Positions 37,029-45,450 of a stretch of 64,000 bases of DNA are shown one piece after another; position 1 is the first letter of the stretch, and every line of letters starts with the position of its first letter. The notes under the pieces are model-generated. The model searched no databases. It worked only from the letters and a program-made list of their open reading frames with translations, and was not told where the DNA came from. The DNA is taken from assembly GCF_027359675.1 (NCBI RefSeq), contig NZ_CP114786.1:1740501-1804500 (forward strand), in the 5' to 3' direction. Position numbers and translations under genes: made by a program. This DNA is from Roseibium sp. Sym1. Lineage in GTDB: Bacteria; Pseudomonadota; Alphaproteobacteria; Rhizobiales; Stappiaceae.

Positions 37029-37937
37029 ATGAACAACGGATCCCCGCCAACCATCACGACCGTCAGCGAAGTCCCAAGCCGTGAAACGTTTCTCGAAACC
37101 TTCAGCGGGCCGGAGCGACCGGTACTCATCAAGGGATTGGCGAAGGACTGGCCGGCGCGGGGCAAATGGACTCCGGAGCGGTTGCGGGCCGATCTGCACG
37201 GAAACCCGAGTGTCAAGGACAGGGGTGTTTTTTTCGTCAGCCGGAAACCGGTCCTCGAGGACGACATCGTGATGCCGGACTTCCTTGAGGAAATTTTGAG
37301 GTCGGACAAGGTGATGCCGGATTCCATTGCCTGGCGCTTCTGGATCAACAGGAAGCACAACCGGACGGAATTCCACTACGACACAAATGCGGAAAACGTG
37401 ATCACCGTCCAGGTGAAGGGGCGCAAGGAATGGGTGCTGGTGTCGCCGGAAACGCCTCTGCCCTGCTATCCCTTTACCAATTTCACGCTTCTGAAATCGG
37501 AAGAGAAGCTTCTGCGCTCCAGGGACTATTACAAGTTCGACCTCGAAGAAGGCGACCTGCTCTACGTTCCGCCCTACTGGTATCACCGGGCGGTTGCCAA
37601 GGAAGACGTGAACATCAATATCAACTGGACCTTCACGAAACGCGCAACGTCGATCCTGTCCCGGGAATTCAAGCGGGACATCGAACGGATCAGGGTGCTG
37701 GACTCCTTCAAGAACCATAAATGGGTCTTCGTCCGGAACGGCTACTCAAAGGTGATCGGGGCGATGCCCAAGGTGGGCGGCATCGGCTGGGGGCTGAAGG
37801 CCTTCATCCGCGCGCCCTATACGCCAGGCCGTACGGCGCTGTTCACGCGCTGCTTCAAGGAACTGCTCAGCGTTCCGGGCATGCTGATGACGCTTTCCAC
37901 GGTTCGCGCGACGCTCAGGAAGGTCGACAAGACCTGA
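37029..37937 (+). CDS. Cupin_8/JmjC-like 2-oxoglutarate oxygenase
   Basis: 302 residues. The double-stranded beta-helix has an HxD...H iron triad: H116 and D118 in FHYDTNAENV, and H186 in PPYWYHRAVA. Other cupin_8 markers are the N-terminal RPVLIKGLAKDWPA and the K in VQVKGRKEWVLVSP, a likely 2-oxoglutarate contact. These enzymes hydroxylate proteins or small molecules. Start ATG 37029 follows a short AT-rich stretch. The gene stands alone between the leuD terminator and msrQ. Target unknown. Confidence 0.83.
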   Translation: MNNGSPPTITTVSEVPSRETFLETFSGPERPVLIKGLAKDWPARGKWTPERLRADLHGNPSVKDRGVFFVSRKPVLEDDIVMPDFLEEILRSDKVMPDSIAWRFWINRKHNRTEFHYDTNAENVITVQVKGRKEWVLVSPETPLPCYPFTNFTLLKSEEKLLRSRDYYKFDLEEGDLLYVPPYWYHRAVAKEDVNININWTFTKRATSILSREFKRDIERIRVLDSFKNHKWVFVRNGYSKVIGAMPKVGGIGWGLKAFIRAPYTPGRTALFTRCFKELLSVPGMLMTLSTVRATLRKVDKT

Positions 37938-38051
37938 TCGCGTGGCCGTCGGTGCCATGAGCGTGCACCCTCGAGGTTGGTCGCGGGCGTCTCACACAGG
38001 CTTGAAGAGCTGTTTGATGAAATCTTCAGCCCGAAGGGCTAAATCCTTTCC

Positions 38052-38924
38052 ATGACCTTGTCTTCCCTGGCCCCCTACGCGCCCTGGACCAACCGGCGCG
38101 GCAAGTTGTGTCCGTTGCGCCTGGCGGTTTTTCTCTGCCTGTTGCTGCCCGCGGTCACGCTCCTGTCCGGCCTCGCCTTCGGACCTGTTCAGGCCGAACC
38201 CTATGAGGCGGCGCTGCATGCCAGCGGGGACTGGGCAGTGCGGTTCCTGCTGCTGAGCCTTGCGGTGACACCGCTCAGGAGGATCTTCTCCTGGAACCGG
38301 ATCGCAGGTCTCCGGCGCATGATCGGGCTGTCCGTTCTGGCCTATGCATTGCTGCATCTCGGCCTCTATGCAGCCCAGGAGCAGTGGAATCTCCTGAAGG
38401 TCGCTTCCGAAATCGGTCAACGCATCTACCTGACAATCGGCTTTGCCGCGCTGCTCGGCCTGTCGGCCCTTGGCGCAACCTCCTTCGACACGGCAATCCG
38501 CAAGCTTGGCCGCAACTGGCAGCGCCTGCACAGCCTTGTTTACGGACTCGGGGTTCTGGCGCTGGTGCATTTCTTCCTGCAGTCGAAATCGGACGTCACC
38601 GAACCGACCCTGATGGCGGGACTGTTCGTGCTGTTGATGCTTTACCGGGGGGCCGTGAAGGCAGGGGTCGACATCTCGAACCCTCTGGTCCTGGCAGGCG
38701 GTGCAGTCCTGGCGGCGCTCGGAACGGCGGGCATTGAATATGCCTGGTACGCGCTTGCCACCGGCATTCCCGCGGACCGGGTTTTCGCGGCGAATTTCGA
38801 CATCGCGACAGCGATCCGCCCGGCCGTGTGGGTCGGCCTTGCCGGGCTGGGGATCGCGGCTGCGGCGCTGGTGCAGGCGGTTGCCGGACTGGTGCGACCG
38901 AAGTTCGGGCTGAGGCGGGTGTAA
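38052..38924 (+). CDS. msrQ: Haem-binding membrane subunit MsrQ
   Basis: 290 residues, six or more membrane helices of the ferric-reductase-like family. Haem-ligand histidines lie in YALLHLGLYA and in WQRLHSLVYGLGVLALVHFF, and AVTPLRRIFSWNRIAGLRRMIGL is the conserved cytosolic loop. MsrQ passes quinone electrons to the periplasmic molybdopterin reductase MsrP, which repairs methionine sulfoxide in exported proteins. No msrP is adjacent on either side, unlike the usual msrPQ operon. Confidence 0.87.
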   Translation: MTLSSLAPYAPWTNRRGKLCPLRLAVFLCLLLPAVTLLSGLAFGPVQAEPYEAALHASGDWAVRFLLLSLAVTPLRRIFSWNRIAGLRRMIGLSVLAYALLHLGLYAAQEQWNLLKVASEIGQRIYLTIGFAALLGLSALGATSFDTAIRKLGRNWQRLHSLVYGLGVLALVHFFLQSKSDVTEPTLMAGLFVLLMLYRGAVKAGVDISNPLVLAGGAVLAALGTAGIEYAWYALATGIPADRVFAANFDIATAIRPAVWVGLAGLGIAAAALVQAVAGLVRPKFGLRRV

Positions 38925-39580
38925 GATCACTCTCGGACAAGTATCCCTTTGTCGTCATCCCATGGCTTAAACCACTGGTGTCCGGTTTAACGCGGCTCAG
39001 TTTCAACAGGTCATTGATTCATTGTCGATAGTTACGCTTGTCCCGATCCGGGACACGCAGTGCCTTGCCGCTTGCACCCCTCTCCCCCCTGGAGGGCTGG
39101 GCAATCGCAATTGAAGAAAACACCCCACAGACATCGGTGTCACCCCGGGCGAACAAAGTGAGACCCGGGGCCCACTCGTTTGCAGAGTGGAGAAGCAAAG
39201 GCACCTTTCGAATACGCACCGTACGCTTGGGTATGCGGATCTGCGAGTGGGTCCCGGCTCGCGCTGCGCTTGGCCGGGATGACTCCAAAGGTAACGTATT
39301 TGCCAAGGGCTTTGACGAGGAATTGCAAATGCGATTGCCTTGCCCTTGGAGGGAGAGACTGGAACAAGCGGGAAAGCCTGTTTGCGTACAGAGGCTCCTG
39401 CTTAACCGGACAGCAGTTGGTTTGACCATGGGCACCATGCCGTTGCGGGCCCGTTCGACAGGGCGGTTGATTTGGTAAAGCAACGGCATGGATTGCCGGA
39501 TCAAGTCCGGCAATGACGAGGCCCGGGAACATTTTCTCTGGTTGGGAATGATGGGAGCCCGCAAGCCCCCTCAAAAAGGC
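38925..39580. other. 656-bp non-coding region rich in palindromic repeats
   Basis: No real gene is supported. The 146-residue open frame at 39038-39478 is built from repeat sequence and lacks any family feature. The region contains a nested palindromic mosaic (separate entry) and sits between convergent msrQ and the cNMP-binding gene. Confidence 0.75.
39062..39525. repeat. Nested palindromic repeat mosaic
   Basis: Several inverted repeats are stacked here. The outer pair lies at about 39079-39115 and 39329-39362, both containing GGGCAATCGCA-like and GGAGGG-like arms. A second pair lies at about 39160-39185 (CCCACTCG) and 39239-39260 (CGAGTGGG, with CCCGG). A separate pair, ATGCCGTTGC (39437-39446) and GCAACGGCAT (39480-39489), is followed by the palindrome TGCCGGA...TCCGGCA. 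The nesting suggests repeat elements inserted into one another. Confidence 0.65.
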
Positions 39581-40087
39581 CTACGACTGCTTTTCGTCGT
39601 CCTTGACACGCCGCTCGGCGTTGAGCTGCTCCAGTTCGGCCATCTTGTCGCCGATCGGCTTCAGCGCGGACACCGTGTAGCGGAAATGGCTGACACGCTG
39701 GTCGAGCAGGCGCTGGGCGAGCTCCGGATATTCCTGGATCATGCGCTTGAAGAGGGCCCGGCGAATACGGATGATACGCACGGCGTCGACGGCCTCGGCC
39801 CGGCAGGGGCGCTTGTTTTCGGCCAGAAGGGCGGTTTCGCCAAGAAGCGTGCCCTGGCCGACCCGTTCGATTTCCTCAAAGCCGTCGGCGCCCTTTGTCT
39901 GGAGGCTGACCGTGCCGTCGGTGATCACAAGACCGCCATCGGCGCGGTCGCCCTGGTCGAACAGGCGCTGGCCGCTGCTGTAATCCATGCTTTCGGCGCT
40001 GAAGGCGAGCAGGCGCAGCTGATCGTCCTGAAAGTCCGAAAGCATCGGGATTTGTTTGAGAATCGCAATGTCTTGGGCAAGGCTCAT
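39581..40087 (-). CDS. Cyclic-nucleotide-binding domain protein
   Basis: 168 residues: a single cNMP-binding beta-roll (about 10-130) with FDQGDRADGGLVITDGTVSL and GETALLAENKRPCRAEAVD, the phosphate-binding cassette region with R in the RPCRAEA position. There is no helix-turn-helix domain, so it is not a CRP-type DNA binder; a helical tail rich in charge follows. It is 25 bp downstream of a response-regulator gene on the same strand and probably shares its transcript. Partner unknown. Confidence 0.85.
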   Translation of the reverse strand: MSLAQDIAILKQIPMLSDFQDDQLRLLAFSAESMDYSSGQRLFDQGDRADGGLVITDGTVSLQTKGADGFEEIERVGQGTLLGETALLAENKRPCRAEAVDAVRIIRIRRALFKRMIQEYPELAQRLLDQRVSHFRYTVSALKPIGDKMAELEQLNAERRVKDDEKQS

Positions 40088-40112
40088 GCCCCAGATTTAC
40101 GCTGATTACCCG

Positions 40113-40796
40113 TTACGGCACAAGCTTATATCCACCGGCTTCTGTGACAAGAAGCTCGGCATTGGACGGGTCCCGCTCGATTTTCTGCCTGAGGCGGTAG
40201 ATGTGGGTTTCCAGCGTGTGGGTGGTGACACCGGAATTGTAGCCCCAGACTTCATGCAGAAGCACGTCGCGGGTGACCGGTTTTTCGCCGGCGCGGTAGA
40301 GGAACTTGAGAATGGAGGTTTCCTTCTCCGTCAGCCGAACCTTGGAGCCGGCGTCGTCCTGCATCACCTTGGCGGCCGGGCGGAAGGAATAGCGGCCAAT
40401 GGCGAAGGTGGCGTCTTCGCTCTGCTCGTGCTGGCGCAGATGGGCGCGGACACGGGCGAGCAGCACCGCGAACTTGAACGGCTTGGTGACATAATCGTTG
40501 GCGCCGGCCTCGAGGCCGAGGATGGTGTCGCTGTCGCCGTCATGGCCGGTCAGCATGATGATCGGCGCCTTGAAGCCGCTTTTGCGCAGAAGCTTGACCG
40601 CTTCCCGCCCGTCGATATCCGGCAGGCCGACATCCATGAGCAGCAGGTCGACATGTTCTTCCTTCGCCATGGCGATGCCGGAAGTTGCCGAATCCGCCTG
40701 GATGGTCTCGAACTCGTCATAAAGCGAGAGCTGTTCCACCAGCGCTTCGCGCAGTTCGTTATCATCATCGACAATCAATATCGTGCGGGCGGTCAT
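40113..40796 (-). CDS. OmpR-family response regulator
   Basis: 227 residues. Receiver domain with acidic pocket D10-D12 (ILIVDDDNE), phospho-acceptor D55 (LLLMDVGLPD), T83 and K105. The C-terminal winged helix has RLTEKETSILKFLYRAG and THTLETHIYRLRQKIERDP. It therefore should bind DNA in response to phosphorylation. No sensor kinase is in the neighbourhood, so it is an orphan regulator by position. The downstream partner is the cNMP-binding protein. Confidence 0.92.
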   Translation of the reverse strand: MTARTILIVDDDNELREALVEQLSLYDEFETIQADSATSGIAMAKEEHVDLLLMDVGLPDIDGREAVKLLRKSGFKAPIIMLTGHDGDSDTILGLEAGANDYVTKPFKFAVLLARVRAHLRQHEQSEDATFAIGRYSFRPAAKVMQDDAGSKVRLTEKETSILKFLYRAGEKPVTRDVLLHEVWGYNSGVTTHTLETHIYRLRQKIERDPSNAELLVTEAGGYKLVP

Positions 40797-40990
40797 CGTC
40801 GTCGTTCCTCGCCAAAAGCCTAAAAACCGATCACGTCAACTTGCGCAATGGACACAAGCGTGTTGCTGCCCCTATGTGCGCGTGAAATTCTCGCCATACA
40901 AGCGGTGCGGCGTCAATTCTTCTTCACGCGGGGTTTAGGGGTGGTTTATCAAGACCTTCGCACGAGACGGCGCCAGGGGACAGGCAAATC

Positions 40991-41530
40991 ATGGGAACAG
41001 CCAAAAAAGCCACGGATATGCTCGAGGTTCACGCGCTTGCCCGCGACCGGACAAAGGGTGTCCTGCGCATCGGCGAGATCACGGTTCCGTGTGCGCTCGG
41101 CAGATCCGGCATCGTGACGCGCAAGCGCGAAGGCGACGGCGGCACGCCGTCGGGGCGCTTTGCCCTGCTGCATGTCTATTACCGGCCGGACAGGGGATTG
41201 CCGCCCAGCACGCTGCTTCCAATCGAGCCGCTGACACCGACTGCCGGCTGGTGCGATGATCCGGCCAGCCCGCGTTACAACCGGCCGGTCGACCTGCCCT
41301 TTGCCGCGAGCCACGAGACAATGTGGCGCGACGACCGGCTCTACGACATCGTCGTCGTGCTCGACTGCAACCTGTCGCCGGCGGTCAGGGGCAAGGGCAG
41401 CGCGATCTTTTTCCATATCGCGCGGGAAGACTACCGCCCGACGGAAGGCTGTGTGGCCGTCGCGCCGCGGCACATGCGGCTGATCCTGTCGACAATCACC
41501 GCCGGCGCGGAAATGGTGATCCGCGCCTGA
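40991..41530 (+). CDS. L,D-transpeptidase (YkuD) family protein
   Basis: 179 residues. The catalytic block is FFHIAREDYRPTEGCVAVAP with H142 and nucleophile C154. The family consensus has S/T-x-G-C, here T-E-G-C. GDGGTPSGRFALL is the upstream conserved strand. These enzymes cross-link peptidoglycan or attach proteins to it. No signal peptide or membrane anchor is evident from ATG 40991, as in several alphaproteobacterial short YkuD proteins. It is divergent from the response regulator (about 194 bp apart). Confidence 0.87.
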   Translation: MGTAKKATDMLEVHALARDRTKGVLRIGEITVPCALGRSGIVTRKREGDGGTPSGRFALLHVYYRPDRGLPPSTLLPIEPLTPTAGWCDDPASPRYNRPVDLPFAASHETMWRDDRLYDIVVVLDCNLSPAVRGKGSAIFFHIAREDYRPTEGCVAVAPRHMRLILSTITAGAEMVIRA

Positions 41531-41569
41531 GTGCCGCACAGGTCGGCCTGTTTGCGGCAATCAACGGGA

Positions 41570-42055
41570 TCATGGGTTTGCCGCGACCTGCGGCCGATAG
41601 ATGATGAAGCTGCCGCTGACCGTGATCGAGGTGCGGACACCGGCATCGTCGGTCGTGGTGGCGGTCCGCACGCCCATGTCGTTGCGCTTGACGGTCTGGT
41701 CGTCGGTCACATTGCTTTCCAGAAACGTGGCGACGTTGCCATTGACGCTTTCCAGGATCGCGGTGTGCCGCGGCTCACCTCGCGACAGGGTCTGTTCCTG
41801 CCAGCTCCCGTCCGGCTGCGTGACCCGTGTGGTGACCTCGAACCGGGTGAACTGGAAAACGTCGCCGGGCCGGGCGTCGGAAAGATTGCTGACGACGCGT
41901 CCCCATTCATAGGTGGAGGCCGGCTTGATGAAACCGACATGCTGGAATCCGTTGTCCACAAGGGTCCAGCATTGGCCATTGCCTTCGACGCGGCCCAGTC
42001 TCTGGGTCGCGAAATCGATCAGGCGCTGTGCTTGCTGTGCGTTTGCGTCGGGCAT
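41570..42055 (-). CDS. Probable NlpC/CHAP-like cysteine peptidase domain protein
   Basis: 161 residues. The layout is that of papain-like cell-wall peptidases: the cysteine in VEGNGQCWTLVDNGF (C29) opens a helix, and the histidine lies in GEPRHTAILESVNG (H97), with strands between (RPGDVFQFTRFEV). I infer a CHAP/NlpC-related domain. No signal peptide is visible. It is convergent with the L,D-transpeptidase gene (39 bp apart), which fits a cell-wall theme. Not identified to a named family. Confidence 0.65.
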   Translation of the reverse strand: MPDANAQQAQRLIDFATQRLGRVEGNGQCWTLVDNGFQHVGFIKPASTYEWGRVVSNLSDARPGDVFQFTRFEVTTRVTQPDGSWQEQTLSRGEPRHTAILESVNGNVATFLESNVTDDQTVKRNDMGVRTATTTDDAGVRTSITVSGSFIIYRPQVAANP

Positions 42056-42272
42056 TCACAAAGTCCTTTCTTCTGCCCCACAAGCGCAAAGACTAGAGGT
42101 GGCGGCCCGTCTCCACTGTAACGGGCATCACATTTTTTTTGCGTCCAGTGGTGCGGGGCACTTGCCTCGCGCGTCGAGTGGCTGGGCAGGCCCTGGCATA
42201 TGACTGCAACAGCGTAGGCCTGGCCGGATAACTCTGGTATCAGCAAGGGGGACGTTGAGAAGGAATACAAGC

Positions 42273-43160
42273 ATGCGCTGGAAAGGCCGCCGCGGCAGCA
42301 GCAATATCGATGACAGGCGCTCGCGCGGCGGGGGCATGCGTGTGCCGCGCGGCCGCAGGGTGCGTGCCGGTGGCGGGCTTGGCCTGACCGGCATCCTGAT
42401 TGTGCTCGGCATTGCCTGGCTGACCGGGGTCAACCCGCTGACATTGCTCGGTCAGCTCGACGGTGGCGGCTACCCGCCGGCTTCCTCCGGCAGCCAGCCT
42501 CCACGAAGCGCCGCCGACGACGAGACCGCGCAGTTCGTTTCCGTCATCCTGGCGGATACGGAAAACACCTGGGGCGAGATCTTCCGGGACGGCGGCGGCA
42601 CCTATCCGGAGCCGACGCTGGTGATGTTTTCAGGTTCGGTGTCCTCGGCCTGCGGCTATGCCAGCGCCGCGACCGGTCCTTTCTATTGCGGGGCCGACAG
42701 CAAGCTCTATATCGATCTCGAATTCTACAAGGAACTGGCGTCTCAATTGAACGCGCCGGGAGATTTCGCCCAGGCCTATGTGCTGGCCCATGAGGTTGGC
42801 CATCACATCCAGAACGTTCTTGGCATTCTGCCGGAGTTTCACAAGGCCAGGCGTACGATGGGCAAGGCGGAGGGCAATGCGCTCTCGGTGCGGGTCGAAT
42901 TGCAGGCTGACTGCTTCGCCGGCATCTGGGCGCATTATGCTGCCCGCCAACGCGGCTTTGTCGAGGAAGGCGATATCGAGGAGGCGCTCAACGCCGCCAG
43001 CCGGATCGGCGACGACACGCTGCAACGCCGGTCACAGGGCTATATCGTTCCGGAAAGCTTCAACCACGGCACCTCGGCGCAACGGGCGCGCTGGTTCAAG
43101 AAGGGTTTCCAGGCCGGGCAGCTGGACGCCTGCGATACGTTCAACGCGTCGAATTTGTAG
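42273..43160 (+). CDS. YpfJ-type neutral zinc metallopeptidase
   Basis: 295 residues. A basic N-terminus (MRWKGRRGSSNIDDRRSRGG) precedes one membrane helix at about 37-55. A periplasmic domain follows with zinc motif HEVGHHIQ (H173, E174, H177) and downstream SVRVELQADCFAG, which supplies the third ligand region. This is the YpfJ family, a putative metalloprotease of unknown substrate. Start ATG 42273 is preceded by AAGGA; an ATG at 42255 would add six residues. Confidence 0.9.
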   Translation: MRWKGRRGSSNIDDRRSRGGGMRVPRGRRVRAGGGLGLTGILIVLGIAWLTGVNPLTLLGQLDGGGYPPASSGSQPPRSAADDETAQFVSVILADTENTWGEIFRDGGGTYPEPTLVMFSGSVSSACGYASAATGPFYCGADSKLYIDLEFYKELASQLNAPGDFAQAYVLAHEVGHHIQNVLGILPEFHKARRTMGKAEGNALSVRVELQADCFAGIWAHYAARQRGFVEEGDIEEALNAASRIGDDTLQRRSQGYIVPESFNHGTSAQRARWFKKGFQAGQLDACDTFNASNL

Positions 43161-43178
43161 GAAGGCGCAGGAACACGA

Positions 43179-43203
43179 CAGTTCCGTCGCGAGAACGGAA
43201 CTG
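43179..43203. terminator. Hairpin between convergent genes, possible terminator
   Basis: CAGTTCCGT pairs perfectly with ACGGAACTG around CGCGAGA. There is no T-run on either side, so termination would not be classical; it separates the convergent metallopeptidase and amine oxidase genes. Confidence 0.4.
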
Positions 43204-43233
43204 CGTGGATCTCAGGGTCACGGCCCTGACGGC

Positions 43234-45132
43234 CTACTTGATATGGCAGGCCTTGTCGGCGAAGCCCTGATTGCCCGGGTCCATGATGAGAGCGATGGCG
43301 GAGATGGCGCAATAGGCCGATGAAACCGAGCCTTCCTGCCAGCCCGGCCAGTAGCTCCACGTGTCCCCCGCGCAGAAAAACGGCAGGGAGGTCGAGAAGG
43401 TCGTGATCTGCTCATAGACATCCGGCGTTTCCTTTGCCGTGTCCGATGCCCATCCGCCGACCTGATGCGGCATGTATTGCCACGCGATCGTCATGCCGCG
43501 GTCTACATATATGTCCTTCTCATTGCCTGGATGCAGGAGACCGAGACCGTTGATGGCGGCATCGATGCGCTGCTCCTGGGTGAAGGCGGCGAAGGTGACC
43601 GCCTCCGTTCCCCGGTTATAGGCACCCGTCAGGACACCCGTGTGGGCGGTGAAATCCTCGGACGGGTACCAGATCTGACTGATGATATCGTCCGTCCAGG
43701 AAATGCCGCCATAGATCTCGTCTTCCGTTTCCCAGAACCTGTTCCTGCCCTGCCAGCCGACCTTGATGGCGGGAGTCCAGAGATCCGGTGTCGGATCGTT
43801 CGGCCAATGTCCTGTTACGCTGAAGGCCTCAAGCCCGGCAAGGAACGCGGCGGGCATGTGCTGCTTGTTCAAGATGCCGTTCAGCAGCGACGGGGCCATG
43901 GTGGAAATGCAGAAATCGAACTCTTCCCTGCCGTCGTTCCACTCGCGGCCATGATCGCCTCCCTTGAGACCGACAACTGTCCGGGCAGAGTCCGCGTAGA
44001 CTTCGGTCACTTCGGTGTTGAGGAAGACGAGGTCACCGACCTTCGGCGTCTGTCCCTGGACATCGCCCGAGCCATATATGAGAGAATCCGCCTGCACATC
44101 CTGCAGAAGCAATTGCTGCCAGATGCGGTCCATGCCGCCGACAGGCTGCATCAGGCTCGGCTGCCAGTCGATATTGTAGCTGTTGAAGAGGAAGGATCCC
44201 GGAGACAGTTCCGGATTGGCCGCCGGGTCCCCGACGAAGCCGGAATCGAGAATGGACTCAAGGCCGAGCCGCTTGCGCAATGCGCCCGCATCCCGCCAGC
44301 CGCCGGGCACGTCGCTGTAACCGATGCGCGAAGACATGGCGTCGATCACCAGATTGCAGGGATCGTTGGGGTCGGTGCGTTTCAGATCCCCGAAGATCTG
44401 CATCAATTCGGCGATCTGTTTTTCCGAGTTGCCGCCGAGCTTGCAGGCCTCCATGTTGACCTTGGCCATCATCTCCGCCATTTCGGAAAAGAGGCTGTAT
44501 GTGACCTGACCCATGGCGACCGGCTGCCCGCCGTTGAATTTCTCGCTCTGAAGAACATTGGACATGGACTGGAAGAAATAGGGTTCCAGCGCAACGCCGA
44601 TCTCCTGGCACAGGGCAATGAGATTGAAGTGATTTGACGGAATGCGGCCCGGGCCCGCATTCAGGAAAAGCTCCACCGGATCGCCTTGGTAATCCCTCTC
44701 CTGCCAGAGGTCATCCATGAACGTACAAACCTGTTCCTGCGGCGCCGGGCTGCCGGACCGTTCCTGGTAGCGGTCGGCGTACATTTTCGGGAACAGCTTG
44801 TCGGGATTGTATTTGGCGAACCACCAGTCCTTGTATTTCTCATCGGAGGGGCGTGCCGTCAGACTGCGTCCGCCATAGCGGTCATCCGCCTCGAAGACGG
44901 CGACCTTGAAACCGGAATTCGCCAGCACATAGGCCGAGGTCAATCCGGCGACGCCGGCGCCGAGGATCGCGACCGACTTGCCTTTTCCGAAGTCAGGTCC
45001 AAGATCGGGGCGGCTCGTCTGGTAGCCCGCCCTGGCCTGCCAGAACCCCGATAGCAGGGGAGGAGCGGCAAGCCCACCCGCAAGAGCCGTGGCACCTTGC
45101 AGGAAACGCCGTCTGGAAACGCCTGAAGTCAT
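43234..45132 (-). CDS. Tat-exported flavin amine oxidase
   Basis: 632 residues. The N-terminal twin-arginine signal (VSRRRFLQGATALAGG) targets the folded flavoprotein to the periplasm. The FAD site is VAILGAGVAGLTSAYVLANS followed by VFEADDRYGGRS at about 53-90. The C-terminal FFCAGDTWSYWPGWQEGSVSSA is the usual FAD-contact block of monoamine and L-amino-acid oxidases. It should oxidise an amine or amino acid and release ammonia and hydrogen peroxide. Length exceeds typical 450-500-residue monoamine oxidases and is nearer to L-amino-acid oxidase types. No maturation partner gene is visible nearby. Confidence 0.85.
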   Translation of the reverse strand: MTSGVSRRRFLQGATALAGGLAAPPLLSGFWQARAGYQTSRPDLGPDFGKGKSVAILGAGVAGLTSAYVLANSGFKVAVFEADDRYGGRSLTARPSDEKYKDWWFAKYNPDKLFPKMYADRYQERSGSPAPQEQVCTFMDDLWQERDYQGDPVELFLNAGPGRIPSNHFNLIALCQEIGVALEPYFFQSMSNVLQSEKFNGGQPVAMGQVTYSLFSEMAEMMAKVNMEACKLGGNSEKQIAELMQIFGDLKRTDPNDPCNLVIDAMSSRIGYSDVPGGWRDAGALRKRLGLESILDSGFVGDPAANPELSPGSFLFNSYNIDWQPSLMQPVGGMDRIWQQLLLQDVQADSLIYGSGDVQGQTPKVGDLVFLNTEVTEVYADSARTVVGLKGGDHGREWNDGREEFDFCISTMAPSLLNGILNKQHMPAAFLAGLEAFSVTGHWPNDPTPDLWTPAIKVGWQGRNRFWETEDEIYGGISWTDDIISQIWYPSEDFTAHTGVLTGAYNRGTEAVTFAAFTQEQRIDAAINGLGLLHPGNEKDIYVDRGMTIAWQYMPHQVGGWASDTAKETPDVYEQITTFSTSLPFFCAGDTWSYWPGWQEGSVSSAYCAISAIALIMDPGNQGFADKACHIK

Positions 45133-45450
45133 GATGAGGTCCTCCTAGTCGACCGATTGGGACCAGAATCTCGGGCCAAGTCAACTCAGTTGCCGTATTA
45201 AGCATTAATTACTAAAGGTTGAGTCAAGGGTGGCTGCATCCGGCGCCTGTCCTGCATCACCAAGTCCTCAAGCGGACAAGGAAGCCGCAGCGAGCACGGA
45301 GACATAAGGCGTCGGAACGCTCGCCGTTTACGCATATCTGATCCGACATCCTGCCCCACTGGTAATTTGCGATGATTTCCGCCATATAGGGACCAATGTC
45401 CGCAAGATGGCGGGCGCTTTTCCTCAAGTTCAACAAGAAGTGCACCCGGT

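Noticed and set aside
39038..39478. 146-codon open frame in the repeat region
   Set aside because: It is composed of inverted-repeat sequence, with no ribosome site and no recognisable domain.
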